Source of the DNA: Actinomadura luteofluorescens
GTDB taxonomy: Bacteria; Actinomycetota; Actinomycetes; Streptosporangiales; Streptosporangiaceae
DNA length: 64,000 bases
Assembly: GCF_013409365.1 (NCBI RefSeq)
Contig: NZ_JACCBA010000001.1
Location: 6,200,001-6,264,000, forward strand
Direction: 5' to 3'
Shown: positions 18,960-27,185 of the stretch, piece after piece
How the letters are laid out: each line of letters begins with the position of its first letter
Position numbering within the stretch: the first letter of the stretch is position 1
The notes under the pieces: model-generated
Database searches by the model: none
Told to the model about the DNA's origin: nothing
The model's input: the letters and a program-made list of their open reading frames with translations, nothing else
Position numbers and translations under genes: made by a program

Positions 18960-19010
18960 GTGACCATGCCATCGTTCGGAGTGTCCTGGGTGCGTGACAT
19001 CCGGGGCTAG
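18960..19010 (+). CDS. 16-residue small ORF closed by a terminator
   Basis: GTG-initiated frame of 16 codons with GGAGGAGGGG nine bases upstream, ending SWVRDIRG. An intrinsic terminator follows after 17 bases, and the next gene is on the other strand, so this cannot be a leader for a downstream gene. A TAAGGT at about 18859 could be the promoter -10. The architecture (strong ribosome site, tiny frame, terminator) matches the small ORF at 3285-3347. Function unknown; it may be a peptide or the visible end of a small RNA. Confidence 0.4.
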   Translation: MTMPSFGVSWVRDIRG

Positions 19011-19027
19011 CAGCCCTTACTTGCCTG

Positions 19028-19063
19028 AGGGCCGCGGAGTGGTCCCCGCTCCGCGGCCCTTTC
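19028..19063 (+). terminator. Intrinsic terminator after the 16-codon ORF
   Basis: Eleven-base perfect stem AGGGCCGCGGA / TCCGCGGCCCT with an 11-base loop, followed by TTTC. The remaining bases to the next gene at 19146 show no gene. Confidence 0.8.
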
Positions 19064-19145
19064 GCATGCCGTGTCCGGACCAGTGCCCCGCCATTGCCGA
19101 ACCATTTTCTAATAATCGGTTCGAGGCTGGGGCGAATGGCGGCCG

Positions 19146-20117
19146 TCAGGGCTCCAGCAGTCCCGCCCCGGCCCATACGCCGCGCGCCCGGCCGTCCAGG
19201 AAACCGACCTCGTCCAGGAACGCGGTGCATTTACGGAACGACCACGCCATCGTCGCGCGCCGGTGCGGGCTGCGCGCCGCCACGCGCCGCGCCAGCCGCG
19301 GGTCCAGCCCCACCGCCGTGTAGCAGGACGGATGGACGAGCTGCGCGGCCATCAGCCGCGTGGCCTGCGCCATCCAGTACGCCGCCATCCGCCGCCGCAC
19401 CGCGGGCATCTCCGCGACCAGCCGCTTCAGCTCCTCCCGCGCGTACCTGATGTGCCGGGCCTCCTCGACGACGTGGATCCTGGTGACCTGGCGGATCAGC
19501 GGCTGGACGTTCTCGTCCGGGAAGGTCAGCCGCTGGAACGCGTCGGTGAGCTCCTCCACGATCAGCGTCCCGGCGAACATCGGCACCGGGTCGTACACGG
19601 CGCCGAACAGCTTGGCGAAGTGGAACTCCAGCGCCCGCGGCCGGTGCGTGCGCAGCCCGCACGTGCGCACCATCCGGGCGAACATCCGCGAGTGGCGGCA
19701 CTCGTCGGCGATCTCCGTCAGCGCGTAGGCCACATGGTCGCTGTCGTAGCGGTGCCGGTAGGCGTGCATCACCAGCGACTGCATCAGCAGCATCTCCGAC
19801 CAGATGCCGAACGAGGCGATGCTGCACATCTCCCGCTTGGTCAGCTCCACCCGCTGCCGGTGCGTCAGCCCGTCCCACAGCGGCGTCTCGTAGACCGACG
19901 TGAGCCGGGGCGGGAAGTAGAACACGTCCGGGTCCTGCGGGACGTCCCAGTCGACGTCCACGTCCGGGTCGAAGGAGTGCTTGCGGGAGGCGCGCAGCAG
20001 CCGTTCGGCGACCACCTCCCGATGGGTCAGCTCCAGCGTGTGGTCGCCGTCGCCGCACCGGATCCGCGCCGTCCGGTTCCGGGGGCGGCCGTCGCTCGGC
20101 AGGACATCGGGGGGCAT
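19146..20117 (-). CDS. AurF-like diiron oxygenase
   Basis: 323 residues; the ATG at 20117 follows AGGAGAAGG and is preferred to an ATG six codons upstream. It has the carboxylate/histidine ligand series of the AurF family (p-aminobenzoate N-oxygenase type, PF11583): E in REMCSIASFGIWSEML, EIADECRHSRMF, IVEELTD and VVEEARHIRYAREEL. Members oxidise amines or hydroxylate diverse substrates, and many are uncharacterised lipid-associated enzymes. The downstream neighbour in the cell is unknown, but it lies 54 bases after an SDR gene in the same direction, so they are likely co-transcribed. Confidence 0.87.
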   Translation of the reverse strand: MPPDVLPSDGRPRNRTARIRCGDGDHTLELTHREVVAERLLRASRKHSFDPDVDVDWDVPQDPDVFYFPPRLTSVYETPLWDGLTHRQRVELTKREMCSIASFGIWSEMLLMQSLVMHAYRHRYDSDHVAYALTEIADECRHSRMFARMVRTCGLRTHRPRALEFHFAKLFGAVYDPVPMFAGTLIVEELTDAFQRLTFPDENVQPLIRQVTRIHVVEEARHIRYAREELKRLVAEMPAVRRRMAAYWMAQATRLMAAQLVHPSCYTAVGLDPRLARRVAARSPHRRATMAWSFRKCTAFLDEVGFLDGRARGVWAGAGLLEP

Positions 20118-20171
20118 CGAACCTTCTCCTCTCACCGCGGGGGAGAGTCGGGGGGCCGCGCCCGGCGGGCG

Positions 20172-21032
20172 CTAGCCCCGGGCGGGAATCCTGGCCAGCA
20201 GGCGCAGGGAGGCGGGGGACACCCTGGAGAGGGCGTGCAGAAGGTGCCCCTCGGCGTTGACGGGCACGACGGGCTTGTTCTTGATGATGGCGTGGACGAC
20301 CCGCTCGGCGACCTTCTCCGGCGGGTAGTTGCGCAGCTTGATGGCGCGCTGCCCGCGCTCGCGCAGTCGTGCCCGGGCCTCGGCGTCGCCCTCCAGATGG
20401 ATCGCGTTGTCGACGATGCTGGTGCTGACGAACCCGGGGCAGACGGCCGTGACGCCGATGCGCGAGCCGGCCAGCTCGGCTCGCAGGCACTCGCTGAGCA
20501 TGAGGACGGCGGACTTCGTCGTGCAGTAGGCGGGCATGGCGCGCCACGGCGCGAACGCGGCCGCGGACGCGATGTTGACGATGTGGCCGCCGAGGTTCGG
20601 CTTGTCGGGCTTGTTGGGCAGCGCGTTCACGCGGTCGCGCATCTGGCGGCCGAACAGCCGGCAGCCGTGGACGACGCCCCACAGGTTCACGCCGAGGATG
20701 CGCTCCCAGTCCTCGACGCCGGTGTCCAGGAAGGGGCCGGTGACGGCGATGCCCGCGTTGTTGACGACGATGTCGGGGACGCGGTGGGTCTCCTTCACCC
20801 GCGTGGCGAAGTCCTCCATCGCGGCCTCGTCCGCCACGTCCACCTCGTAGGCGGTGCCGCCCGCGCCGAGCGTCTTGGCGAGGGCGGCCGTGCGCTCGGC
20901 GGCGGGAAGGTCGATGTCGGCCGCGACGACGGAGGCGCCGTTCCCGGCCAGGGCGAGGGCGACGGCCCGGCCGATGCCGCTGCCGGCTCCGGTGACGACG
21001 GCGAGCGCTCCGTCGAAGTGCGCGAGGGGCAT
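20172..21032 (-). CDS. SDR-family oxidoreductase with extended C-terminus
   Basis: 286 residues, ATG at 21032. TGAGSGIG binds NAD(P), NNAGI is the central motif, and the catalytic Ser, Tyr and Lys are in NIASAAAFAP and AYCTTKSA. The tail beyond residue 230 (PPEKVAERVVHAIIKNKP) is longer than in minimal SDRs and recalls the SadH-like group found in lipid and monooxygenase clusters. It stands between two diiron proteins, 44 bases from the one upstream, suggesting a three-gene leftward operon that oxidises a hydrophobic substrate. Confidence 0.85.
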   Translation of the reverse strand: MPLAHFDGALAVVTGAGSGIGRAVALALAGNGASVVAADIDLPAAERTAALAKTLGAGGTAYEVDVADEAAMEDFATRVKETHRVPDIVVNNAGIAVTGPFLDTGVEDWERILGVNLWGVVHGCRLFGRQMRDRVNALPNKPDKPNLGGHIVNIASAAAFAPWRAMPAYCTTKSAVLMLSECLRAELAGSRIGVTAVCPGFVSTSIVDNAIHLEGDAEARARLRERGQRAIKLRNYPPEKVAERVVHAIIKNKPVVPVNAEGHLLHALSRVSPASLRLLARIPARG

Positions 21033-21076
21033 CCAGACCTCCGAGGTGTGCGGCGGATCGAATGATCTGAACTTAC

Positions 21077-22186
21077 TCAGCCCGCCGCCGCCGCGTCGGC
21101 GATGACGGCGTCCACCTCCGCTTTGCGGGCGGTCTCCTCGGCGGCGAACCGCTCGGCGTCGACCGTCTCGGCGATCTCCTCGTCCTGGTGCATGAGGGCG
21201 TCGAGGTCGGCCTTGGACATGTCCAGGACGCCCATGTCGTCATAGGCGCGCCGGATGCGGTCGCTCCACAGCCCGATGTCCTTCACGCACGGCACGATGC
21301 GGCTGAACAGCAGGCTCTGGAACATCCGCATGTACGGCGAGTTCTCGACCATCTCGTCGACCTCCTTCGGGTCGATCCCGAAGTTGGTCCAGATCTCCCG
21401 GCCGCGGATGCGGTCGCGCATCAGGTAGCAGCCCTCGATGACGAAGTCCTCGCGCTCGCGGAGCTCGGCCGGCGAGAGCTGCCTGTAGTAGTCGCGCAGC
21501 GCCAGCCGGCCGAACGCGACGTGGCGCGCCTCGTCCTGCATGACGTAGGCGAGGATCTGCTTGGGCAGCGGCTTGGTGGTGACGTCGCGGATGACGCCGA
21601 ACGCGGCGAGCGCGAGGCCCTCGATGAGCACCTGCATGCCGAGGTAGGGCATGTCCCAGCGCGAGTCGCCGAGGGTCTCGTTCAGCAGGTCCTGCAGCTT
21701 GGTGTTGATCGGGTAGACCATCCCGACCTTCTCGTGCAGGAACCGCGTGAACAGCTCGACGTGGCGGGCCTCGTCCATCGTCTGGGTGGCGGAGTAGAAC
21801 TTGGCGTCCAGGTCGGGCACCGACTCCACGATGCGGGCGGCGGTGACCATCGCCCCCTGCTCGCCGTGCACGAACTGGGAGAACTGCCAGGACGTGGAGT
21901 GCCGCCGCAGCTCGCCGCGCTCCTTCTCCGAGAGCATGTCCCAGTACTTCGTCCCGTAGATGGCGAGGGACTGGTCGGGGACGCCGAGGACGTCGTGCGG
22001 ATCGACCTCCAGGTCCCAGTCGATGCGCTTGACCGAGTCCCACTGCTTGTCCTTGCCCTTCTGGTAGAGGGCGAGGAGGCGGTCGCGGCCGTCGTCGTAC
22101 TCCCAGGTGAACCTGGCGTCGCCGGTCATCGGCACGGTCCAGGTCTCGGACGGGACGGAGTCGGTGTACAGGTCGTGGGTCGACAT
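21077..22186 (-). CDS. Ferritin-like diiron protein (R2-like)
   Basis: 369 residues, ATG at 22186 with GGAGGAC upstream. Two DEARH motifs, TQTMDEARHVELF and YVMQDEARHVAFG, with upstream glutamates in HGEQGAM and IEGLAL, give a complete four-helix diiron site. Such proteins include ribonucleotide-reductase-like oxidases and uncharacterised diiron oxygenases; lack of a tyrosyl-radical context makes a reductase unlikely. It is first in the leftward set with the SDR and AurF-like genes, and it is transcribed away from a TetR gene across a 36-bp perfect operator. Confidence 0.8.
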   Translation of the reverse strand: MSTHDLYTDSVPSETWTVPMTGDARFTWEYDDGRDRLLALYQKGKDKQWDSVKRIDWDLEVDPHDVLGVPDQSLAIYGTKYWDMLSEKERGELRRHSTSWQFSQFVHGEQGAMVTAARIVESVPDLDAKFYSATQTMDEARHVELFTRFLHEKVGMVYPINTKLQDLLNETLGDSRWDMPYLGMQVLIEGLALAAFGVIRDVTTKPLPKQILAYVMQDEARHVAFGRLALRDYYRQLSPAELREREDFVIEGCYLMRDRIRGREIWTNFGIDPKEVDEMVENSPYMRMFQSLLFSRIVPCVKDIGLWSDRIRRAYDDMGVLDMSKADLDALMHQDEEIAETVDAERFAAEETARKAEVDAVIADAAAAG

Positions 22187-22223
22187 GGGCGTCCTCCCCG
22201 AACGCGGGCGCGCACCGCCCGCT

Positions 22224-22262
22224 GGTACGTACGCTGTACGTCTTACGTACAGCGTACGTACC
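22224..22262. promoter_or_regulatory. TetR-type operator: 18-bp perfect arms
   Basis: GGTACGTACGCTGTACGT (22224-22241), three-base spacer CTT, then the exact inverted copy (22245-22262). It is centred between the divergent diiron and TetR genes, the expected place for an autoregulated TetR operator. Internal TACGTA repeats make two overlapping nested sites possible. Confidence 0.85.
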
Positions 22263-22311
22263 GTGTCATGGGACACTTGCGGGTGTCAACGGCGAGGAGG
22301 AGCGCAGAGCG

Positions 22312-22980
22312 ATGGCGAGTCGTGTGACCTCCGACACCCCGCGGCCGGGTCTGACCCGCGCGCGCATCGTGCGGGCGGCGGTCGAGCTGATCGAGCGGGA
22401 GGGCGCGGACGCGCTGTCGATGCGCCGGGTCGCCGCCGAGCTGGACGTCGCCGTGATGTCGCTCTACAACCACGTCCCGAACAAGGGCGCTCTGCTGGAG
22501 GGCGTGGCCGAGCACGTCGTCGCGGGCCTGGAACTGCCCGACGACCCGTCCGAGCCGTGGCAGGAACGCGCGCGTGCGCTCGTGCGGGCGTTCCGGAAGG
22601 TCGCGCACGACAACCCGCGCTGCATGTCGATCGTTCTCACCCACAAGGTCGACACGCCGGTGGGGCTGCGTCCGGCCGAGCGCGCCCTGGCCCTCGCCGA
22701 CGCGGCCGGGTTCGACGGCGAGACGGCCGTGCGCATCATGCGGGCGCTCATCGCCTACGCGCTCGGCGCGCAGATGCGCGAGATCGGCATGGCGAAGATG
22801 CTGGGGCACCTCGCCGAGACGGGCGCCCAGGCGTGGTCGCGGCTCGACCCGGAGGAGTTCCCGCACGTCATCGCCTACGGTCCGGCGCTGGCCGACGTCG
22901 ATGCCGAGACCGACTTCGAGTTCGGCCTCGACCTGCTCATCGGGGCGCTGGACGCGCTTCCCCGGTCAGGTACGGGCTGA
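22312..22980 (+). CDS. TetR-family regulator
   Basis: 222 residues, ATG with GGAGGAG upstream. The HTH lies in RIVRAAVELI ... SMRRVAAELDVAVMSLYNHV, with the Tyr-Asn-His after the recognition helix typical of the TetR_C_1 subgroup. The ligand domain has no recognisable signature. It faces the diiron/SDR/AurF-like operon and most likely represses it through the 39-bp operator between them. Its 3' end overlaps the converging second TetR gene by 44 bases. Confidence 0.88.
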   Translation: MASRVTSDTPRPGLTRARIVRAAVELIEREGADALSMRRVAAELDVAVMSLYNHVPNKGALLEGVAEHVVAGLELPDDPSEPWQERARALVRAFRKVAHDNPRCMSIVLTHKVDTPVGLRPAERALALADAAGFDGETAVRIMRALIAYALGAQMREIGMAKMLGHLAETGAQAWSRLDPEEFPHVIAYGPALADVDAETDFEFGLDLLIGALDALPRSGTG

Positions 22981-23572
22981 GGCCGTTCCAGCAGAAGTCG
23001 GTCATGTAGCGGGCCGCGTCCTCCGCCGACACGTCGGGCCGGCCCGTCTGCCACAGCGCCAGGCGCTCGCTCGCGCCCATGATGATCTGCGTGAACGCCT
23101 CGATCGCGCCGGCCGGCGCGGACGGTGCGAACGTGCCGAGCACGCCGGCGATGAGCGCGCTCTGCTGCCGCCGGGTGTCGTCCACGGCCTGGGCGGCCTC
23201 CGGGGTGGCGGCCAGCGGCTCGCGCAGCAGCATCGCGAACGACCTGCTGTGCTCGTCGATGAAGCGGAAGTAGGCGACCATCCCGCGCCACAGGATGTCC
23301 TCAGGGGTGGTGGCGCCCGCCATCGCCTTCTGGGTGACCTCGAACAGCTCGGCCTTGGAGCGGCTCACGCACGCCACGAGCAGGCCGTCCTTGGAGCCGA
23401 AGTACTCGTAGAGCATCGGCTTGGAGATCCCGCAGCGCTCGGCGATCTCGTCCATGGAGGCGGCCTGGTAGCCGCGCTCGCCGAACACCCGCTCCGCCAC
23501 GTCCAGCATCTGGCGCTCGCGCTCGGCGCGCGACATCCGGCGGCGGCGGGGCGGGGGTGTGGCGGCACTCAC
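22937..23572 (-). CDS. TetR-family regulator
   Basis: 211 residues from a GTG at 23572. No Shine-Dalgarno is seen for that GTG or for the ATG 12 codons on, so translation may be leaderless. HTH: MLDVAERVFGERGYQAASMD ... IAERCGISKPMLYEYFGSKDG. The C-terminal domain is generic. It is divergent from a Baeyer-Villiger-type monooxygenase with a long inverted repeat between, so it probably represses that gene and itself. Confidence 0.88.
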   Translation of the reverse strand: MSAATPPPRRRRMSRAERERQMLDVAERVFGERGYQAASMDEIAERCGISKPMLYEYFGSKDGLLVACVSRSKAELFEVTQKAMAGATTPEDILWRGMVAYFRFIDEHSRSFAMLLREPLAATPEAAQAVDDTRRQQSALIAGVLGTFAPSAPAGAIEAFTQIIMGASERLALWQTGRPDVSAEDAARYMTDFCWNGLSPYLTGEARPAPR

Positions 23573-23603
23573 AGGAGAACCCCTCTGTTGGACCTACCGT
23601 CAG

Positions 23604-23638
23604 TAACCTACTCGCGGTAACTTACTGCGAGTAGGTTA
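23604..23638. promoter_or_regulatory. TetR-type operator: 12-bp perfect arms, 11-bp spacer
   Basis: TAACCTACTCGC (23604-23615) and its exact inverted copy (23627-23638) flank GGTAACTTACT, which contains another AGTAA/TTACT-like half site. It lies 16 bases before the flavoprotein start, so bound repressor would block initiation. Confidence 0.8.
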
Positions 23639-23654
23639 TCTGAGAGGAGGGGTC

Positions 23655-25118
23655 ATGAGCGACCGCGCCCCGGCGATCGTCATCATCGGCTCCGGGTTCG
23701 CCGGCCTCGGCATGGCGATCCGGCTCAAGCAGTCCGGCTTCCACGACTTCGTCGTGCTGGAGAAGAGCGAGGCGCTGGGGGGCACCTGGCACGACAACAC
23801 CTATCCGGGCTGTGCCTGCGACGTCCCGTCGCACATGTACTCCTTCTCCTTCGAGCTGAACCCGGGGTGGACGCGGATGTTCGCGCCGCAGCCGGAGATC
23901 CGCGCCTACATGGAGCGCACCGCCGACAAGTACCGGGTGCGCGAGCACATCCGGTTCGGCGCGGCGGTCGACTCCATGGAGTACGACGACGACGCCCGCC
24001 GCTGGAAGGTGGCGCTCGCCGACGGGACGGTGCTCACCCCGAAGGCCGTCGTGTCCGGCATCGGCGCGCTGCACGTCCCCTCCTACCCGGACCTGCCGGG
24101 CGTCGAGCGGTTCAAGGGGACGGCGTTCCACTCCGCCGAGTGGGACCACACCTACGACCTCACCGGCAAGCGCGTCGCCGTCATCGGCACGGGCGCGTCC
24201 GCGATCCAGTTCGTGCCGAAGGTCGCCCGGCAGGCGGGCGAGCTCGTCGTCTTCCAGCGGACGCCGCCGTGGATCCAGCCGAAGCCCGACCTGCCCATCC
24301 CCGCGCCGCTCCGCGCGGCGTTCGGGAAGGTGCCGGGCGCCGCCCGCGCGTTCCGCGGCGGCATCTACTGGGCGCTGGAGGCCCGCGCCGTCGGCTTCAC
24401 CATCGACCCCCGGCTGTCCACCCCGCAGGAGAAGATCGCCCGCCGGCACATCGCCAACCAGGTCGCCGACCCGGAGCTGCGCGCCAAGGTGACGCCGGAC
24501 TACACGATCGGCTGCAAGCGGATCCTGCTGTCCAACGACTACTATCCGGCGCTCTCGCGCCCGAACGTCGAGGTGGAGACCTCCGGGATCGCCGAGGTGC
24601 GGGAGAACTCGGTCGTCACCGAGGACGGGCGCGAGTACGAGGTCGACTGCGTCATCTACGGCACCGGCTTCAAGGTGACCGACGCGCTCACCGACCTGCG
24701 CGTCACCGGCCGCGACGGCGTCAAGCTCCAGGAGATCTGGGCGGACGGCATCGAGGCGCACCGCGGCACGACGATCCCCGGCCTGCCGAACTTCTTCATG
24801 CTGCTCGGCCCGAACACCGGCCTCGGCCACAACTCCGTCGTCTTCATGATCGAGGTGCAGATCCGGCACGTGCTGAGCTGCCTGCGCCTGATGCAGGAGG
24901 CCGGCGCCGACACCATCGAGCCGAAGCCGGAGGCCGCGCGCCGGTTCAACGACCGCCTCCAGCGGCGGCTGCGCCGCGCCGTGTGGAACGAGGGCGGCTG
25001 CAACAGCTGGTACCTCGACGACCAGGGCGTGAACCGCACCCTCTGGCCGGGGCACACGTTCGAGTTCTGGGCCGGGTCCCGCAAGGCGAGGCCGGAGGAG
25101 TTCGTCCTCACCCGCTGA
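23655..25118 (+). CDS. Flavin-containing (Baeyer-Villiger-type) monooxygenase
   Basis: 487 residues, ATG with GAGGGG upstream. The FAD Rossmann motif GSGFAG is at the N-terminus, LGGTWHDNTYPGCACDVPSH is the hallmark block of class B flavoprotein monooxygenases, FKGTAFHSAEWD corresponds to the Baeyer-Villiger fingerprint, and GTGASA is the NADPH site. It should insert or add oxygen on ketones or other hydrophobic substrates. It resembles MymA/MoxY-type enzymes used in lipid or aromatic metabolism. Controlled by the adjacent TetR gene. Confidence 0.9.
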   Translation: MSDRAPAIVIIGSGFAGLGMAIRLKQSGFHDFVVLEKSEALGGTWHDNTYPGCACDVPSHMYSFSFELNPGWTRMFAPQPEIRAYMERTADKYRVREHIRFGAAVDSMEYDDDARRWKVALADGTVLTPKAVVSGIGALHVPSYPDLPGVERFKGTAFHSAEWDHTYDLTGKRVAVIGTGASAIQFVPKVARQAGELVVFQRTPPWIQPKPDLPIPAPLRAAFGKVPGAARAFRGGIYWALEARAVGFTIDPRLSTPQEKIARRHIANQVADPELRAKVTPDYTIGCKRILLSNDYYPALSRPNVEVETSGIAEVRENSVVTEDGREYEVDCVIYGTGFKVTDALTDLRVTGRDGVKLQEIWADGIEAHRGTTIPGLPNFFMLLGPNTGLGHNSVVFMIEVQIRHVLSCLRLMQEAGADTIEPKPEAARRFNDRLQRRLRRAVWNEGGCNSWYLDDQGVNRTLWPGHTFEFWAGSRKARPEEFVLTR

Positions 25119-25197
25119 GCGCGCGTCGGCGTGCTCGCCGCCGCAGGGTCGCACGTCTTCACGACCCGCACGGTCGACGCCCCCATTTGGAAGAATC

Positions 25198-25211
25198 TTG
25201 CATTTCTGCAA
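25198..25211. promoter_or_regulatory. TTGCA-N4-TGCAA dyad in AT-rich promoter
   Basis: A 5-bp perfect inverted repeat within a locally AT-rich stretch (25185-25225), 79 bases before the PLP enzyme gene. It is a candidate operator for the YheO-type regulator encoded downstream. Nothing else is seen between 25119 and 25289. Confidence 0.4.
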
Positions 25212-25289
25212 TTTCTGTCCAAGAATACGGGTGGCCGGATCGGACGGGCCGGCTGACGACACGGGACGGCGACTTCCCCGCGGAGGCTC

Positions 25290-26465
25290 ATGAACGACAC
25301 CACCGGCACGCTGACGGACACCCTGTTCCTCTACGACAGGTCCGGGCGGCGCTACGCGTCCACCGACCGGCGCTGGCGCGGTGAGGACGGCTCACCTCTC
25401 GCGCTCAGCCCGGTGCCCGGGCCCGCACCCGACCGGATCGACACGAGCGAGCGCTCCCTCTGGCGTTACCAGTCCGCGATCCCGGTCTCTCCCCGGCACC
25501 GTGTGAGCCTCGGGGAGGGCTTCACCCCCATGCCGCCGCTGGACTGGGACGGGCGGCGCGTCCACTTCAAGCTCGAATGGTTCAACCCCACCTCCAGCTT
25601 CAAGGACCGGGGGGTCACGGTGATGATCTCCCATCTGCGGGGGCAGGGGGAGGCGCGCGTCCTGGAGGACAGCTCCGGCAACGGCGGCTCCTCGGTCGCC
25701 GCCTACGCGGCCGCCGCCGGGATGGACGCGAAGATCATCGTTCCCGCGGCGACGTCGGCCGCCAAGATCCTTCAGGCCCGCGCGTACGGCGCCCGGATCG
25801 AGCTCGTCGCGGGCACCCGCGAAGAGGTCTCCGACGAGGCGATCCGCCAGTCCGAGCAGACCTTCTACGCCAGCCACAACTGGCACCCCTACTTCCTGCA
25901 GGGCACGAAGACGATCGCCTACGAGATGTGGGAGTCGCTCGGGTTCAGGGCGCCGGACAACGTCGTGCTCGTCGCCGGCGCGGGCAGCAACGTCCTCGGC
26001 TGCGACATCGGATTCGGCGAACTGCTCGAAGGAGGCCGGATCGACCGGCTCCCCAGGCTTCTGGTCGGCCAGCCGGAGCACTGGGCCGCGATCGCCGACA
26101 CGGTGAACGGGATCGACCCGCGGAGCCGGGGACCACGGGTGCCGACGATCGCGGAGGGCGCCTCCATCGCCGCTCCGGTCCGGCTCCCGGAGGCCGTCGA
26201 GGCGATCCGCCGCTCGGGCGGGGCGGCGGTGGCGGTCACCGAGGACCGGATCCACCTGGCCGTGCGCAAGCTCGCCTCGCGCGGACTGTACGCCGAGCCG
26301 ACCAGCGGCGTCGCCGCGGCGGCCCTCGACCACTTCCTGGCCGACGGCACCATCGGCCCTGGCGAGACCACCGTCGTCGTCCTCACCGGCGCCGGACTCA
26401 AGTCGGCGGAGGCGATGGCCACCGTCTTCGACGACGGCGCCCCGGACGGGAGGAGCCGCACGTGA
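25290..26465 (+). CDS. Threonine synthase-like PLP-dependent lyase
   Basis: 391 residues, ATG with GGAGG upstream. Fold-type II PLP enzyme: PLP lysine in FNPTSSFKDRGVTVM, DSSGNGGSSVAAYAAAAG as the substrate-carboxylate loop, GAGSNVLG as the phosphate cup. The N-terminal region (LSLGEGFTP-like SLGEGFTPMPPL) places it near threonine synthase and diaminopropionate/threonine ammonia-lyases. Biosynthetic threonine synthase is normally with hom and thrB, absent here. Overlap with a YheO-type regulator suggests a catabolic lyase for an amino acid. Confidence 0.82.
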   Translation: MNDTTGTLTDTLFLYDRSGRRYASTDRRWRGEDGSPLALSPVPGPAPDRIDTSERSLWRYQSAIPVSPRHRVSLGEGFTPMPPLDWDGRRVHFKLEWFNPTSSFKDRGVTVMISHLRGQGEARVLEDSSGNGGSSVAAYAAAAGMDAKIIVPAATSAAKILQARAYGARIELVAGTREEVSDEAIRQSEQTFYASHNWHPYFLQGTKTIAYEMWESLGFRAPDNVVLVAGAGSNVLGCDIGFGELLEGGRIDRLPRLLVGQPEHWAAIADTVNGIDPRSRGPRVPTIAEGASIAAPVRLPEAVEAIRRSGGAAVAVTEDRIHLAVRKLASRGLYAEPTSGVAAAALDHFLADGTIGPGETTVVVLTGAGLKSAEAMATVFDDGAPDGRSRT

Positions 26466-27127
26466 CCGCCGACGTCCCCGAGGACTCCGACGCCCCCGCC
26501 GACCCCGACGAGCACCTTCTCCTGGAAGCCGAGAAGATCGCGATCGCGATCGGACGCATGTTCCCCGGCCTCTGCGAGGTGGTCCTCCACGACCTGCGCC
26601 GGCCGGAGCACGCGATCCGCGTCATCGAGAACAACCTGTCGGGCCGCAGGGCGGGGGACTCCGCCACCGAACTGGGGCTCCGCCGGATCGCGGACCCGGA
26701 CTACCCGAGCGTGATCCAGAACTATCCCAACCGGTTCCCCGACGGCCGTCCGGTGAAGAGCACGTCCATCGGGATCAAGAACGCCCGGGGCCGCTACGTC
26801 GCGGCGCTCTGCCTGAACCTCGACGTGTCGACCCTGTCTCCCCTCACGCTCGCCCTGGCCAACCTGGTGGCGACCGAGGCCGAGCACCGGGAAGAGGCGC
26901 TGGAGACCCTGGAGAACCGCCCGGCGCGGGAGTTGCGCGAGGTCATCGAGACGTTCGCCGCCGGACGGGCCGCCACCCCGCGCGCACTCGGCCGTGCGGC
27001 CAAGAAGGACCTCGTCCGGCGACTGCACCGTGACGGCTACTTCGACACCCGGGGTTCCACCGAGGCCATCGCCGACCTGCTGGGAATTTCGCGGAGCACC
27101 GTCTACAACTACGCCAGGCGGCCCTGA
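26462..27127 (+). CDS. YheO/DauR-type transcriptional regulator
   Basis: 221 residues from a GTG overlapping the previous stop (GTGA). The N-terminal part is a YheO-like PAS domain (FPGLCEVVLHDLRRPEHAI, and STSIGIKNARGRYVAALCLN), and the C-terminal part is the family helix-turn-helix ending GISRSTVYNYARRP. DauR of this family represses D-amino-acid catabolic genes. Here the partner PLP enzyme is the likely target and an amino acid the likely effector; both are inference. The last codons lie in a 63-bp segment repeated at 28033-28095. Confidence 0.85.
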   Translation: MTADVPEDSDAPADPDEHLLLEAEKIAIAIGRMFPGLCEVVLHDLRRPEHAIRVIENNLSGRRAGDSATELGLRRIADPDYPSVIQNYPNRFPDGRPVKSTSIGIKNARGRYVAALCLNLDVSTLSPLTLALANLVATEAEHREEALETLENRPARELREVIETFAAGRAATPRALGRAAKKDLVRRLHRDGYFDTRGSTEAIADLLGISRSTVYNYARRP

Positions 27128-27159
27128 CGGCCCGTCAGGCTCACTTCGCGGGGGAGAAC
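27097..27159. repeat. 63-bp direct repeat, copy 1
   Basis: Matches 28033-28095 at 58 of 63 positions without gaps, 936 bp apart. It spans the 3' end and stop of the YheO-type gene, then a sequence that read leftward would encode FSPAK-stop, the end of the TetR gene found only in copy 2. It also contains a CCTGAC/GTCAGG hairpin. Confidence 0.9.
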
Positions 27160-27185
27160 CTGCCGCACCCTTCGTGAGCCGGGCG

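Noticed and set aside
19146..25118. Antibiotic biosynthetic gene cluster (because of AurF- and MoxY-like enzymes)
   Set aside because: No polyketide, nonribosomal peptide, terpene or RiPP core gene is present; it looks like an oxidative catabolic or lipid-modifying set.
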